Below, one piece after another: positions 13,848 through 27,666 of a stretch of DNA of 64,000 bases. Positions within the stretch are counted from its first letter, which is position 1; every line of letters starts with the position of its first letter. The notes under the pieces are model-generated. The model did not search any database and was not told where the DNA came from. It saw nothing but the letters and a program-made list of their open reading frames with translations. Origin of the DNA: Cristatella mucedo (Eukaryota > Bryozoa > Phylactolaemata > Cristatellidae); contig WPIO01000005.1 in NCBI GenBank assembly GCA_009760855.2, forward strand, positions 3,370,501-3,434,500. The letters are read 5' to 3'. Position numbers and translations under genes: made by a program.

Positions 13848-16800
13848 TGTATATATATATTATTCACACACATATATATATATATAATGATAATAATAAT
13901 AATGCACTTGATAAAGCGCCCTCAGAGAACTCAATCTCTTTCTAGGCGCTTTACATTTGCTGCAAAGGGAAGTGCAATTCAATGGTGAGTAATATCATGC
14001 TTGATAAGCAACATGCATAACATGGTTAGGGGTGACATGCACAGGGTCAGCATGCAAATGTGGTTAGTGGCAGCATGCACGGTGTCAGCACACATAAGTA
14101 CATGACGGACGAATGCTGTCCTAAATAGGTGTGTTTTCAAGTTCTTTTTAAATGTGGTCAAGTCAGGGGATGGTATGACGCAAGTCGGGAGTGAGTTCCA
14201 GGCTTTGGGAGCATACGAACTAAATGCACGGTCTCCAAAGGATTTGAGGTTTGTACGAGGTATTTGTAGACTGTTGGATTCCGAAAAGCGGGTGGTACGA
14301 TGCTTGGCCTGATGGGGGAGTATATCGGAGAGATAGGCTGGAGCCAAAGAATGAAGTGACCTAAAAGTGAGCAACAAAACCTTGAAGTCGATGCGTTGCT
14401 TGACTGGTAGCCAGTGCAGGTTAGCAAGAAGTGGAGTAATGTGGCAACTGCAACGCTCACGACAGACAAGCCTAGCTGCGGAGTTTTACACCAGCGGCGA
14501 TCGCCTGATCGCACATGCCGGCTGGCCAGTAAGCAGTGAGTTGCAGAAGTCGAGACGCGATGTCACGAATGCATGGACCAACTTAGATGTGGTATCCTTA
14601 TCTAAGCAAGCCCGAATTTTAGCAATATTATGTAGCTGAAAGTAGGCAGATTTGACTGTGGAACTGATATGGTCGTCTAACGAGAGGTCGCTTTGGAATA
14701 TGACACCTAGATTTCGAGCTGATTCAGCAGGAGATATGCTGGCAGAGCCACTTTTGAGCATCAGCCTTTCCAATTTGTGAATCACACTGGGTTTGCCCAT
14801 AACTAGTAAGTTAGTTTTATCATCGTTTAGTTTTAGAAAATTTGCTTCCATCCATGTGTGGATGTCATCAATACATGCAGCAAGGCAGTTGAGAGAATTT
14901 GAGGTGCTCGAAGGCTAGGACGGATCAAAACAATGGTACAACTGAGAGTCATCCGCATAGAAGTGAAAGCCTAGATTGTGCTTGGCAATCACATCAGCAA
15001 GAGGGAGAGTATAAACCGTGAAAAGAACCGGACCTAGCACGGAGCCCTGAGGTACCCCATATTTCAGAGGTACCTCGGATGATCTTTGTCCATTCACGTC
15101 AATACTCTGGAGTCTCCCACTGAGATAGGACCTGAACCACTGCAGAGCAGTGCCAGTGATGCCCAGGCGAGATGAGAGGCGTTCTAGAAGAACTTTGTGA
15201 TCGATTGTATCAAAAGCTGCCGAAAGATCGAGCAAAACGAGCAGAGACCCTCTACCCATGTCTGCATTCCTAAGTAGGTCGTTGTATACCCTAAGCAGTG
15301 CTGACTGTGGAGTGATTAGCTCTAAAGCCAGACTGGAACTTACAAGCAAGGTTTGAAGTTTCGATATACGAGTTCAGCTGGTCCGCCACGACCTGCTCCA
15401 GTGTCTTTGATAGGAATGGTAGCCGGGAGACTGGGCGGTAGTTGCTCAAATTCTCTTGGTCTATTGTTGCTTTCTTGAGAAGTGGCCTGACTACAGCTTT
15501 TTTTGAAAGGTGCTGGGACATGACCTGAGGCTAATGACATATTAATGATGTTAGTTATGCATGGCAGCAGCAGATCAATGCAATGTAGGAGCAGGACAGT
15601 GGGAATAGGGTCCAGAGGACTTGTTGTCTTCTTTGATTGGGATAAGAACTTCAGGACTGGACTAGATCACTAGTGACCTGCTTAAATGTAGACATGGAGG
15701 TGCAGCTAGGAATCGGGGAACAGTATTCTAGTGGGTATGTTGTCATGGCAGGGATTTATATAGTCATCCCGCGTGTATCGAGGTCAATTAGTTCCAGACT
15801 CTACTTCGATAAGTGAATTTCCGTGTAGTAGGATTCTTTATTTATAAATCGAATATTTTTGTAGTTAGAACATAGAAAACCTGTTCACGACCCTCTAAAT
15901 ATGGTTTTTAACATTAACTGAGTCCTCTGGACACGAAATAGCACCTCTTTAGTCGCCATTAATGTAATGTAATGTAATGTAATGTAATGTAATGGTATTA
16001 CTTACTTACTTACTTACTTCTAACTCACCATTACACGAGTTACCCAATATATTAGACAAAATTCGAGAAAATAAGACATATTAGACGTTACAAATATCAT
16101 GCCATTATTATTGTACATTTTGTCTCACAGTTACACTAGGATAGCCAATCAGTGAACATCACACTCTGATTGGCTTGGTTTCACCACACCCGAATTTTCG
16201 GAAAAGAATTCTCGACTCAAGACAACCCAATTCGCTCGCTGTATCATTTATCTCGATAAACTTTTTAATGAATATATTTGAAAAAACCGCGATGATAATT
16301 AGTACTAACCGTTGATAAAGCATCCTCAGAGAACTCAATCTCTTTCTAGGCACTTTACACTTGCTGCAAAGGAAACACGATCGAATGTTTAGTAGTAGCG
16401 TGCTCAATAAACAACAAGAATAACATGCTTAGGAGTGACGTGCATAGGGTCAGCATGCAAGTGTGGTTAGTGGCAGCATGCACAGTGTCAGCATGCATAA
16501 GCACATATAGGTTTAATGGATGCACTAAATGCTGTGACAAACAGGTGTGTTTTTATCTTTTTAAATGTAGTCAAGTCAGGAGATGTCGTGACACAAGTCG
16601 GGAGTGATTTCCAGGCTTTGGGAGCATGCGAATTAAGCAGCAAAAGTCGAAGTGCATAGTGGCGAGGGACGACTATATATGTATGTTTATACCTTAGCAT
16701 AACAGCCGAACAGTCCTCGTGGCTGCTTGGGGCCACGCTGCTGCAGAGGCATTGCATTTCATCAGTCCGTGTTGAATACTAGCTCGGTATTTTTAGGGTC

Positions 16801-19800
16801 GCCACCTGGGTGCTGCTTAGCGCCGTCATATCATCGTTGCAATGGCATGGCTTGTTTATGATCTGCAATTGCTATCTGCACCCTAGGCATTCTTGATGCC
16901 AAAGATGGCACCATCCTCAAGCCGTGTCCTGGTCGAAAGGGCATTCGGGAAGCAAGATTTTACCAGCTAGTGTTCGGTCACTACGGGGAGAATGGGGATG
17001 GAATATATCATAAGGAACTGGCCAACGAACCTGCAGTCCAAGAACTTCGAAAATTTATTCCAGCCTTCCTCGGAACCAAGACCTTCGCCGAACATCCTGG
17101 TGGTAAGGCCAGAGCTCGCTACTGCGAAATCGTGGCAGCAAATAGGCAATTTGCACTATCGACTGCATCAACATTTCCTGGCCTAACTGTGCTGCCTGAT
17201 GTGATGAAAAGTGATCAACTCCTTACTTACACTTACTTTGCAAGTGAGTGATATATTTCAGTGCCAATGCTGGCTCAAAAAACACCATTGATTTCTCTAG
17301 AGCTCGTGTGATTAGATGTGAAGCAAGATGCTGTCCTATTTGTCCCGAAAAGAATCAAATTTTCAAGAGAGCTTGCCTTGCCTTTATGTTAGTGAGTGTC
17401 GATCAGTATCTCTTCATTGGCATCTCGTCGATGAAGTGATGCTGATCGACCTTTACTGCGCTCTGCATTGCCGAGCACTGAGGCAGTGGATCTGAGTGGG
17501 CTCAGTGTGAATCTCATCAAAACAATGCTAAGATCAAAAACCGCAAGTTATTCCAACCGTATATAGATCTGAAATCGGAGAGCTAGTATTAATTACCCTG
17601 TGGCAAATGGTGTCATGAGGAGGTGAAATGTTGTGCCTGGTTCTCGAACGTGCCAAAGCCTTTGGAAAGTATGGAGGAGCTTCAGTGGGAGACTTGGTTA
17701 CGTGCACGTTATTTTGTGGAAGTTTTGATCATAATCACCAATTGCCTTGTGACAAGCAGTGTCGTGTTCTTTTGGAACACATTGTAAACCACATTATATA
17801 TAACCACATTTTAACCTTCTTTCTCCTCAACTTATGCATGTAAATCATTAGCTCTACGGTACAAGTTGTTATACCTCAATGAGCTTCCTTATACAGATCA
17901 GCATAGCAGTATCGTTGCCTCCTAGAATTGCCTGTTTTTATGGATTACAGGGCCAATAATGCACGAGGAGTCGTCACGAGTTCATGGCAACTAAAAGGAA
18001 CCCGAGTAGGAGGGAATGCAAAGATAATTGGTGGATTTGTCTTTGTCTCTTCTTATCGTGGGAAGTTCACTTTGAAAGCACGGTATCTGGCCCAGAGTGT
18101 TATCGGTCTGGCGAAAGGCACCCTTATGGCTCTCCTGGATAGCATGAATCAAGTGCAATGGCATTATTGGAAACTATTGCTTGCTTTAATAGAGGGCTGC
18201 TGTCGTATCTGCAGGCTTGGCTGCTAGAAGCAGACTGTAAGTGTGGGCCATAAATTGTGTGGGCCATAAATTGCACGGGCTACAATAGAGCGTGCAGTTT
18301 GTGCTCATTCTGGCTAAGTACTGCTTGTAACCGTGACTGCTTTAGAAGTGCTGCCAAGAATCGGTGTCTTATTTAGACATTTGTGAAGTGATTTGCAAAG
18401 TCGAACCGTTTATGACCAAGCAGACGTCGAGCTTTCTTTGACTATTTTGAAATCGCCACATATTAGGCCTAAGCTGTGGTGATGTACTGGGGCAGCTGAA
18501 AGCCGAACGTTACACTTAATTATAATACTATGCACAGCATAAGCATTCAAATTTGTTTAGTGGTAGCTTTCCCGGTGTCAACATGCATATGCACTGCGTG
18601 AAACATGTGTGTTTTGAGCTTCTTTTTAAATGCCGTCAAGTCAGGGGATGTCGTGACGTTAGTCGAGTGTTTCAAGCTTTGGTAATATACGAACTACAGG
18701 CACGGTCTCCGAGGATTTGAGGCTCGTCCGAAGTAGCTAAATGATTTGAGTCAGAAAAATGGATTGTGCAATTCCTTTATGGGAGAATGATTCTGATAGG
18801 TAGGCAGGAGCCAGAGTATGAGGGGACCAAAGAGAGAGCGACACAACCTGAAGTCGATGCGCTGCTTGAATGGGAGTCAGTGCAGGTCGGCGAGAAGTGG
18901 TGTGATGTTCCTACTGCAATGCTCACGACAGACAAGCCTAGCTGCAAAGTTGTTCACCAATTGTAAGCGCTTGATTGCACCGGCCGGTAGACAAGCAAGC
19001 AGTAAGTTACAGAAGTCAAGACGGAATGTTGCAAACAGATGGACCAATTTGGGTGTATTATCCCTGTCTAAGCAGGCCTAAATTTTATAGAAATGACGTG
19101 GCTGAAAGTAGGCAGACTTGACTGTGGACCTGATGTGGTCGTCTAGTAATAGGTCACTTTTGAAGAGGACACTCAGATTTTCTGCAGATGATAGTGGACA
19201 TATTCTGGCAAAGCCTGTTTTGAGCATTAAGCTTTTCCATTTCTGAGTCATGCTTGGTTTTCCCATAACTAGTTAGCTGTATCGTCATTCAACTTGAAAA
19301 TGCTTGCTGCCATCCATGTGTCATGTGTCATATGGATGTCAGCAATAAATGCAGCAGGGAAGTAAAGAGAATTTGACGTGCTGGAGGGCTGGGAGGGATC
19401 AAAGCATTGGTACAGCTGTGTGTCATCTGCATTGAAGTAAAAAAAAACTAGATTGCGCTTGGCGATCACATCTTCCAGTGGGAGAATATGAAGCATGAAA
19501 AGAAGCGGACCAAACACAGAGCCCTGAGGTACCCCATACTTTAGCGGTTCGTAGGATTATTTGCCCACTTACATAAGTGCTTTAGAATCTCCCATTGAGG
19601 TATGATCTAAACTATTGCAGTATAATGCCAGTGATGCCCAAGCGGGATGAGAGGCGCTCGAGAAGGACTTGGTGGTCAATAGTATCAAATGCTCCCGCAA
19701 GATCAAGCAAAACAAGTCGAGATACTCCACTAAGTGTGCATTTCTGAGAAGGTTTTTATACACCCGAATTGATGCTGTCTCTGTGGAGTGATTAGTCCTC

Positions 19801-22800
19801 AAATCAGATTGTAACTTATTAGCTAGGTTTGAATTTCAATGTTAGAGTTTAGTTTGTCTGCCACTTCTCATCCCAGTTTCTTTGATAGGAATGGGAAACT
19901 AGGCAAATTGGCTTAAGTTCTCTCGGTCTAAAGTTGTTTTCTTAATAGATGGTGTACGGTCAGCCTTTTTGAAAGGCACAAGGACAAGACCTGATGTCAA
20001 GGACACATTTATATGTTAGTTGTGCATGACAGCAGCAAATCTACGCATCGTTTAAGTGGGATAGTGGAAATAGGGTCTATATGGCTAGTAATCTTCTTAG
20101 ACCGGGAGATGAGTTTCAGAATGAGGTCACTCTTGGCTGCCTTGACTACCGACATTTAGGTGTTGCAAGGAATTGAGGGAGAGGAGTCCTATGTAGATGT
20201 TACTGAGGGAGTTCAGTGAGGATGCTATTACCTTTGGAATGACTCTCGGATCTTGTTCATTTTACTGACAAAGAAGCTAGTGAAGCGATCTGCTAGATCA
20301 CTACAAGGATAATTAGGTAAGGAGCTAACCTGGGAGCAGGTAGGGAGATGTTTGATGGCAGACATCAGTATGTTACGATGATGCATCTGTGATTCAACAA
20401 TATTTATATAGACTTATTTTCGTAGAAGCTAAATTTGGCCTTTGGTGTGATGGATTAGTACGATCTAAAGTAGTCCTTGCATACTTGTCGATGGACAGTC
20501 AGTCCCTATCTTTTGTATGCTTAATCAAGCTTGAGCTTTTGATATCTGAGGTAAACCATAGACCATCAGGGCAAGGGGACACAGTGTGCTTAGTCACATA
20601 TGCAAACTCGTCTAAAAACGTCTGCTGGTGTCGTGCTTCTGCATTTTACCCGGAAGAACAGGTCGGAAGGACGATTGAGCAGCTGGAGCAATCACGATAT
20701 TTTCGTGCAGACATCATCGATTTCGATGGTCTTAAGTGCTCGCGATTCACATGTGATTTTGGATGCAGAGGAGAGCATACACTGCTGACTGAATGAGACC
20801 CAAACATGCTCAGATGTGCAGAATTTGGTAATAATTGGTGCCGATAGCATACAATTGTGGAAGAATATTCCTCTATGTGATCCTTGTTGTGAGTGGGGTT
20901 ATGCACTATGTAATATAATATATCTCCGTCTGTAACTCCACAAAGACTATGTGGGTGTTACACATGAGAGTTTTGTATAGCGCACTCACAGCTTAAGCGG
21001 TTTTGGGTACTCATTCGGTAACCAACAGACTTCATGTCACACAACAAAGAGAAAGTGGGAAGCGTAGCAGAGTCAGGAGAGCAGTTGAGGTAGTGAGTAG
21101 CATGGAAGTAGCAGCTCAGAACCACTGGAAAGGAAGTGCCATAGTCGGCAGCTGGAGAGTAGTTGTCGTTGCGTAAGAACCATGAAAGCGAGTTCCACAG
21201 TCTAGGACCTGCAGAGCTAAAGCTTCTGTCGCCAAGCACAAGTCACAAGAGAAAAGAAAAATGAAGTCAGTCTGTCCTCAAAATCCGACATTAAAGGTGT
21301 CAGTTAAGTCTACAAAATGAATGTTAAAATCACCCAGAATGATTAAAGGATGATTTATTGCATGCATATTTGAAATGAGGTCAAAATGAAAACAATCTAA
21401 AATAATTGAGCATAGAAAGGGGTGCCATATTACTGCCAACATTGGCGACTGTTGGATGGCCAAGTAAGTCTGCCACGGTGCTGTAAATCTTGTCGAGCAG
21501 TTGAGGATTGTTGCTCTTCCTGGCGGTTTCTTATGCCGGCACGACATCGGTACAGTTCATGCACGCATCTTTTTAAGGACTCGGGACGGATTGATGACCA
21601 ATTTTTGCGGTCTCAGACGACAGTGGCAGAGCTGACAGCCTTTGGCTGCACTCTGCTTGTAGTGATTTGACAGGCAAAAATGTCGGACCTTAGTCTGTGG
21701 GTACCCGATAGCCGGGGGTGAAATGACTTGCTTGCACCAGCCATCATAATTACACGCAGCCAGTCGTTCTGCCGATGGCTGGCACACGAAGACCCTCTTT
21801 TTGCTGTCTTACTATTTAGCAACGAGCCACATTTTTTATGCAGCTATCCACTGTGTGCTGCCCCCCCCCCCCCCCGCAAACGATTTTGACCACGTGCTTG
21901 ACTATACTCCAAAGCTAATGCTGCAAGACTGGAAGCTGCTTACTGGATTTGGTTGGAATAGTAGGAGAATTACCCCGATTTGGTCGTGCTTAGGAAAGGT
22001 CGTGCTTCAGCTCCCAAAACCAATGAGGCGTGGCTTTCCTTTGTCAAAGGAGGGTGGAGGCAGTAAATGCCTTGAGTGCTCACCCATGCCCCTGTGCCAA
22101 CTGTTGGCAATGCTTTGACCAACATAAAAACTCAGTGGTACCTTTGCTTTGATCCCTCCTAGCCTTCGAGCACCTCGAATCTCTGACTCCCTTGCTGCAT
22201 GTATTGGTGACATCCGCACATGGATGACAGCAAATTTTCTTAAATTAAATTGTGATAAAACTAACTTACTAGTTATGGGCAAACCAAATGTGATTCAGAA
22301 ATTAGAAAGGCTGATGCTCAAAATCGCCTCTGCCAGCATGTCTCCTGTTGAATCAGCTCGAAATCTTGGTGTCATGTTCTAAAGTGACCTCTCGTTAGAC
22401 GACCATATCAGCTCCACAGTCAAATCTGCCTACTTTCAGCTACATAATATTGCTAAAATTCGGGCTTGTTTATATATGGATACCACATCTAAGTTGGTCC
22501 GTGCATTTGTGACATCCCGTCTTGACTTCTGTAACTCACGGCTTGCTGACCTACCGGCATGTGCTATCAGGCGCTTACAGCTGGTGCAAAACTCTGCTGC
22601 TAGGCTTGTCTGTCGTGAGCATCGCAGTTGCCACATCACACCACTTCTCGCTAACCTGTACTGGCTACCAGTCAAGCAACGCGTCGACTTCGAGGTTTTG
22701 TTGCTCACTTTTAGGTCACTTCATTTTTCGGCTCCAGCCTATCTCTCAGATCTACTCTCCCACCAGGCCAAGCATCGTACCACCCGCTTTTCGGAATCTA

Positions 22801-25800
22801 ACTGTTTACCAATACCTCGTACAAATCTCAAATCCTTTGGAGACCGTGCATTTAGTTCGTATGCTCCCAAACCCTGGAACTCACTCCCGACCTGGATCAC
22901 GACTTCCCCTGACTTGACCACATTTAAAAAGAAATTAAAAATACCTACTTAGGACAGCATTTAGTGGGTTCCTGTGATTCGTCCTTTATTTGCTTACACG
23001 TGCTGACACTGTGCATGCTGCCACTAAGCACATTTGCACGCTGACCCTGTGCATGTCACCCCTAACCATGTTATTCATGTTGTTTATCAAGCATGATACC
23101 ACTCACCATTCGATCGTGTTTCCTTTGCAGCAAATGTAAAGCGCCTAGAAAAGATTTGTGTTCTCTGAGGGCGCTTTATCAAGTGTATTATCATTATTAT
23201 TATTATTATTGTTATTATTGTAAAATCCCGTCTCGGCTAGAAAGAATATGCCTGTAATTAGAAAGAGTTGTACTCGGCCAATGCTGCATACTGCTGTAAG
23301 TTGCTGCTATAATCAGGGCCGTCTCATTCATTGGATTATGTGTGCACAGTCACCACAGTTTTTGTTGTCGCATATAGGAATTTGCCAGATGGAAATGTTG
23401 TATTTACTGCTCTCCGGGACATTGTCAGTCTAGTTTGTATAGCAGTTCTGTGTCACCGACCAGTCAGCTGAGTTTTGTACCTGTGTACTTTTCCGGCTTG
23501 CGTTGCAGTGCTGTATCTTCAACTGGAAAATTTAAGCTGTCACTACACCATGCCGTGTCTGGCTGACATTAAAATCGGAAAGGTCACGTGGGACCCAGAT
23601 GCTACGCCAGAAAAAGCTAAGCGCGAGAGCTCGAAGTATCCCTGGCTCAACGAAGTGTGCTTCCAGGTTCTTGGCATGCGAGTACGTGTTGCCAGCAACC
23701 ACCACCGACCGTGCATGCTCCCCTTGTCAACGCCTGTCAGCTCCAGGTGCCGGCGGCGGGTTCTTCTCTTGCTGACCTTGGCAGCTCGAGGCTTTTTAGT
23801 GATCTGCCCTAGGAAGTGTGTTGTACCTATGTTGTACCCGGCTCTGACCAGTAGCAGCTTGGCCGACCTGCATGCGATTCGCCACGCTCCCTAACACCTG
23901 TGGTTGTGTCGTCCTGTGCATTTGTACGGTACGGTCTCATCAGATGTGGTGCCCTTCGAGGAGAATGGCTCGCCCCTGACTGTGTGCTTTGAACTTTGCT
24001 TCTGCTGCCCATGCACACCTGCAAGGGTGTAAAGCCGCTTGTAATGTATTGTAATGTGTCGCCGTCTGTAACTCCACAATGCCACAAAGATTGTGTGGGT
24101 GTTAAGCAGGAGAGTTTTGCAAAGCACACACACAGCCTAAGACGCTTTCGGTATGCATTCGGTAGCCAACAGAGTTCACCTCACGCAACAAAGAGAAAGC
24201 GAGAAGCATAGCTGACTTGGGAGAGCAGTGGAGGTAATGAGTAGCATGGAATTAGCAGCTCAGGACGGCTTGAAAGGATGTGCCATCGTCGGCAGCAGGA
24301 GAGTATAGTAGTCGTTTCGTAAGAATTGTGGAAGCGAGTTCCACAGTCTAGCGCCTGCAGGGCGAGAGCTTCTGTAGCTAACGTTCTTCAAGCAAAGGAA
24401 TGGAACAGCTAATGTATTGTCCATACACCTGACTAGGACCTAGAGGACGAGGATACTAAAACCGGTGCAGCAGTTCAGCTAAGTATGAAGGAGCCAAGCT
24501 GTGGCAGGCCTTTTGGGTCAGTTTAAGAACTTTGCTGTGTATCTGCTGATCTAGTGCAGGCAGCCATCCTAGCTCTTTCAGCAAAGGAGACACATGGTCA
24601 AACCTGTGGGATTTGTAGACTAACCTTTCGGCGCATCTTTTGAATTTTTTTGTAAATGTACAGGGAGCTCCGCGACTCTGTACACGGACAGAATGTACGG
24701 GAGCGTGCTCGGCAAGGCCACTCCCAAGTGCCATGTTCACTGCATCAGTGAGGCTATCAAGGCTGTCCATCGAGTCTGGGTGAAGATCAAGAAGACCTGC
24801 CTCACATACAGATTTATAAAAATCTGTCCTGATCAATGCTTTTAAGTTGCATCTCTGGACAAACTAGACGTTACCCTATGCGTACAACGGAGTAGGAGCA
24901 TTAAACGAGACCGAACAATGACCCAAGAGGCTCATCAGGCACGCCACAAGGTCAGTGGGGTAGACATCCTTAGGGATAACAACATACAGGATATGTGGCT
25001 ACCGTTGTCAGTGGTATGATTAAGGTGTTGGACCAATTCAAAGTTCTCCAGACGGTCAAGAAATGAGTGGACCTGGCTGTTGCTAGGGTTGTCAGCTTAA
25101 ATGTTGAAGTCTCCTGCGATCAGTAACAGCCTGTGACACACAACTGTTTTAGTGAGGAACTCCTCTATAAACAAGTTTAGACAGCCAGAAAGAGGTCGTA
25201 TATCACAATAGTGAGATCACAAGGATATCAAATCACAAGGAAATCACCAGGATATCACAATAGTGAGAGGCATTGTCTTCGAAGATGACCTGATTGCAAC
25301 TGATTCAAACGATGGTCCATGCGAAAAACCACATGTCTTGCAGCCGAACGATTCACGAATAACAATTGCAACCGGCCACCAACCTTGTCAGATCGCATGG
25401 ACTGAAAGAATGAGACCCCGGGTGGAGTGGTCTCAGAGATACAGCTAGTGGAGCAGGGCGTCGTCTACGTTTTGGTCTGCAGAAAGGCATCTAGCTTCTC
25501 CTCGACAGCCTGATCACGGCTAAGTTAGCCTTTGGTTTTTAGCCTGCAGACATTTAACAGGGGGAGTTTGAGGCTGTCCACTAACTTCGCAACGCCGATT
25601 AAGTGGCTTGCATTCTAGTCGGCAGGTGTTTGTCCACAAGTGACCACTGCCCTGCAAGTTGTGCGCATCACCATGACAACTCGATGAGTAGCCTGATCGC
25701 CTGCTGTCTGGTTGTGCTCAGGCAGCGAGAGCAAGTCGGGGTGGCATATGCCAATGAATGTAGCTCGCCGGTTGGTTGCCCTGTTGTTGCTTGATGCTGA

Positions 25801-27580
25801 TTTAGCGCTCTCAGCCTAATTGCATTTATTATTGTGCACTGTGTCATTGACTTACAGACGTGTTCTGGGCCGACTTGGGATAGACAATGTCAATGCCGTT
25901 TCACATAGGAAGCATATGCTAATGCTCAGGGACTGGTGGGGCCTCGTCAAATTTATCGAGCTTTAAGCAAGGTTGATCCTTCCATTTCGGGTTGTAACTT
26001 GTGCACGCTGACAGCTACATTCAGTTACACATCGCCACAATGCCATGCCGTCGGTCGGTCTTGTGCTCCAGGTGTTCAGTAAGAAGAGACACTGCAGCTG
26101 CAGTGCTGTCACCCGTGGCATTATTCGGAAACAGTTGTGCAGGTGTTAACTTACGTTGGCGTAGCTTGTACCCCGCCCTTCATTTTTCGAGCCGTCAGCA
26201 TTCGAGAATGTCACTGGTGTCAGCCTCGTGACCATCTTAGCCATTTCCTCTGTGGTCTGGACTCGGCAGCAGCTGCAAACTCCTCCTGGCGGCCCCTTCT
26301 TTTTTCTTGGCTAATTCCTTCTGGTTGTGAGTGAGTTTATTTTTAAGTTTGCAAACGAACTTGGCCTGGGATGGAATGCCGTTTCTGCACCTACTAGTGA
26401 AACAGGCATGTACAGCACTTGGTACTCGCATCTTGCAAAGATTTGTTACTGGCCCTACTCTGCTTTTAGATTTTCGGAATGTCGTGTGAACTGGTTGCCT
26501 GAAAACAAAACCATATCCCTGGGGGGGAAGTTATACCCTAAATGTAGGAATCGTTCATTTAAATTCTTGGAGACGGCTGAGCATGTTTGACTTTTTTTTA
26601 TAGCACCTCGTCATAGATCATACCTAGTTTTCTGTGCATCACAATATTGAAGGCTGAATTCTTGTGTCTGTAATGAAAACTAGTAGCTGTATAGATTTCT
26701 CTCTGCCGTCCAATTAGCCTGCTGCTGGGACAGTGTGTACACTGCTGTAGTGCTACAACGAAGAGGGAAAACTGCTCGTGTTTGATCGCTGGTATGGTCG
26801 AAGTCTTTCTCCAGACCGCCTGCTTCACGAAGGTATGTTAGTCAGTGCACGAGCGACTCTCTTTAGCTGAACGTGGCAATGGAAGCAATGTGTGTGAGCC
26901 TGTTTCTAGCATGCACTTCCTTTAGTGCAAATGTCGTGTGCTGACACGCGTTTGTCTGTACGCCGATGTGGTGATAACAAGGTGAGCTATTTAACTGCTT
27001 CATTCGTATAGCAGCAGAAGAGCCTTACTGGCTATCACTAATGCTTGCAGTGGGCAGTAAAGGATCGCCCTCTGCAGCACTCGAACTCACGACCTGGGTC
27101 GTGAAGAGCAAGCACCTTACCTTACCTCCTGGGCAAAGACTCGGAGGAAATGTTTGACTATGCTTTGCTCTGGTTGCCTCTGCTGTGTCGTCCGAAAGCA
27201 CAGTGAGCTACCGTTGACTCGGCAGCTCGGCCGTGAAGTTTTGAAGCTCTGTGCTGATTTATCGAATTAGTGGTGGTACATGGTCAAACTTTTTTGAAGT
27301 CCTGGTGAAGCAGTCACTTGCTTCAATTTTGGTGGCTCAGAGCCGGGAAAAGATGGCTGCTCTCAGGATAAGTAAGACATGCTTTCCTCTTTGCCCCATA
27401 TGCATCATTCAAAGAGATACCTAATTTCTCTCTGCATATGTTTATGTCTGCTGCCAGTCTCGGTCTGTTCATCTCTCTAACCGGATCAGTCGACGTCTGT
27501 GTGTGTACTTGTCTCCATAACTGGCTGTTTCTCTGTCCTAGTTTGTGTGTGTGTGTGCGTGTGTGCTTGTGCGTGTGTGC

Positions 27581-27666
<86 letters not shown>

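Noticed and set aside
23682-23894. Continuation of IPMK exon 3 beyond the donor as a 139-codon frame
   Set aside because: Similarity to IPMK stops exactly at the GTACGT donor and resumes in exon 4 at 26751 with matching phase.
16887-26832. The kinase could be an IP6K or IP3K instead of IPMK
   Set aside because: The DIKIG motif is followed by WDPDA..EK and VLGMR in IPMK style. The long insertions of IP6K and the calmodulin-binding region of IP3K are absent.
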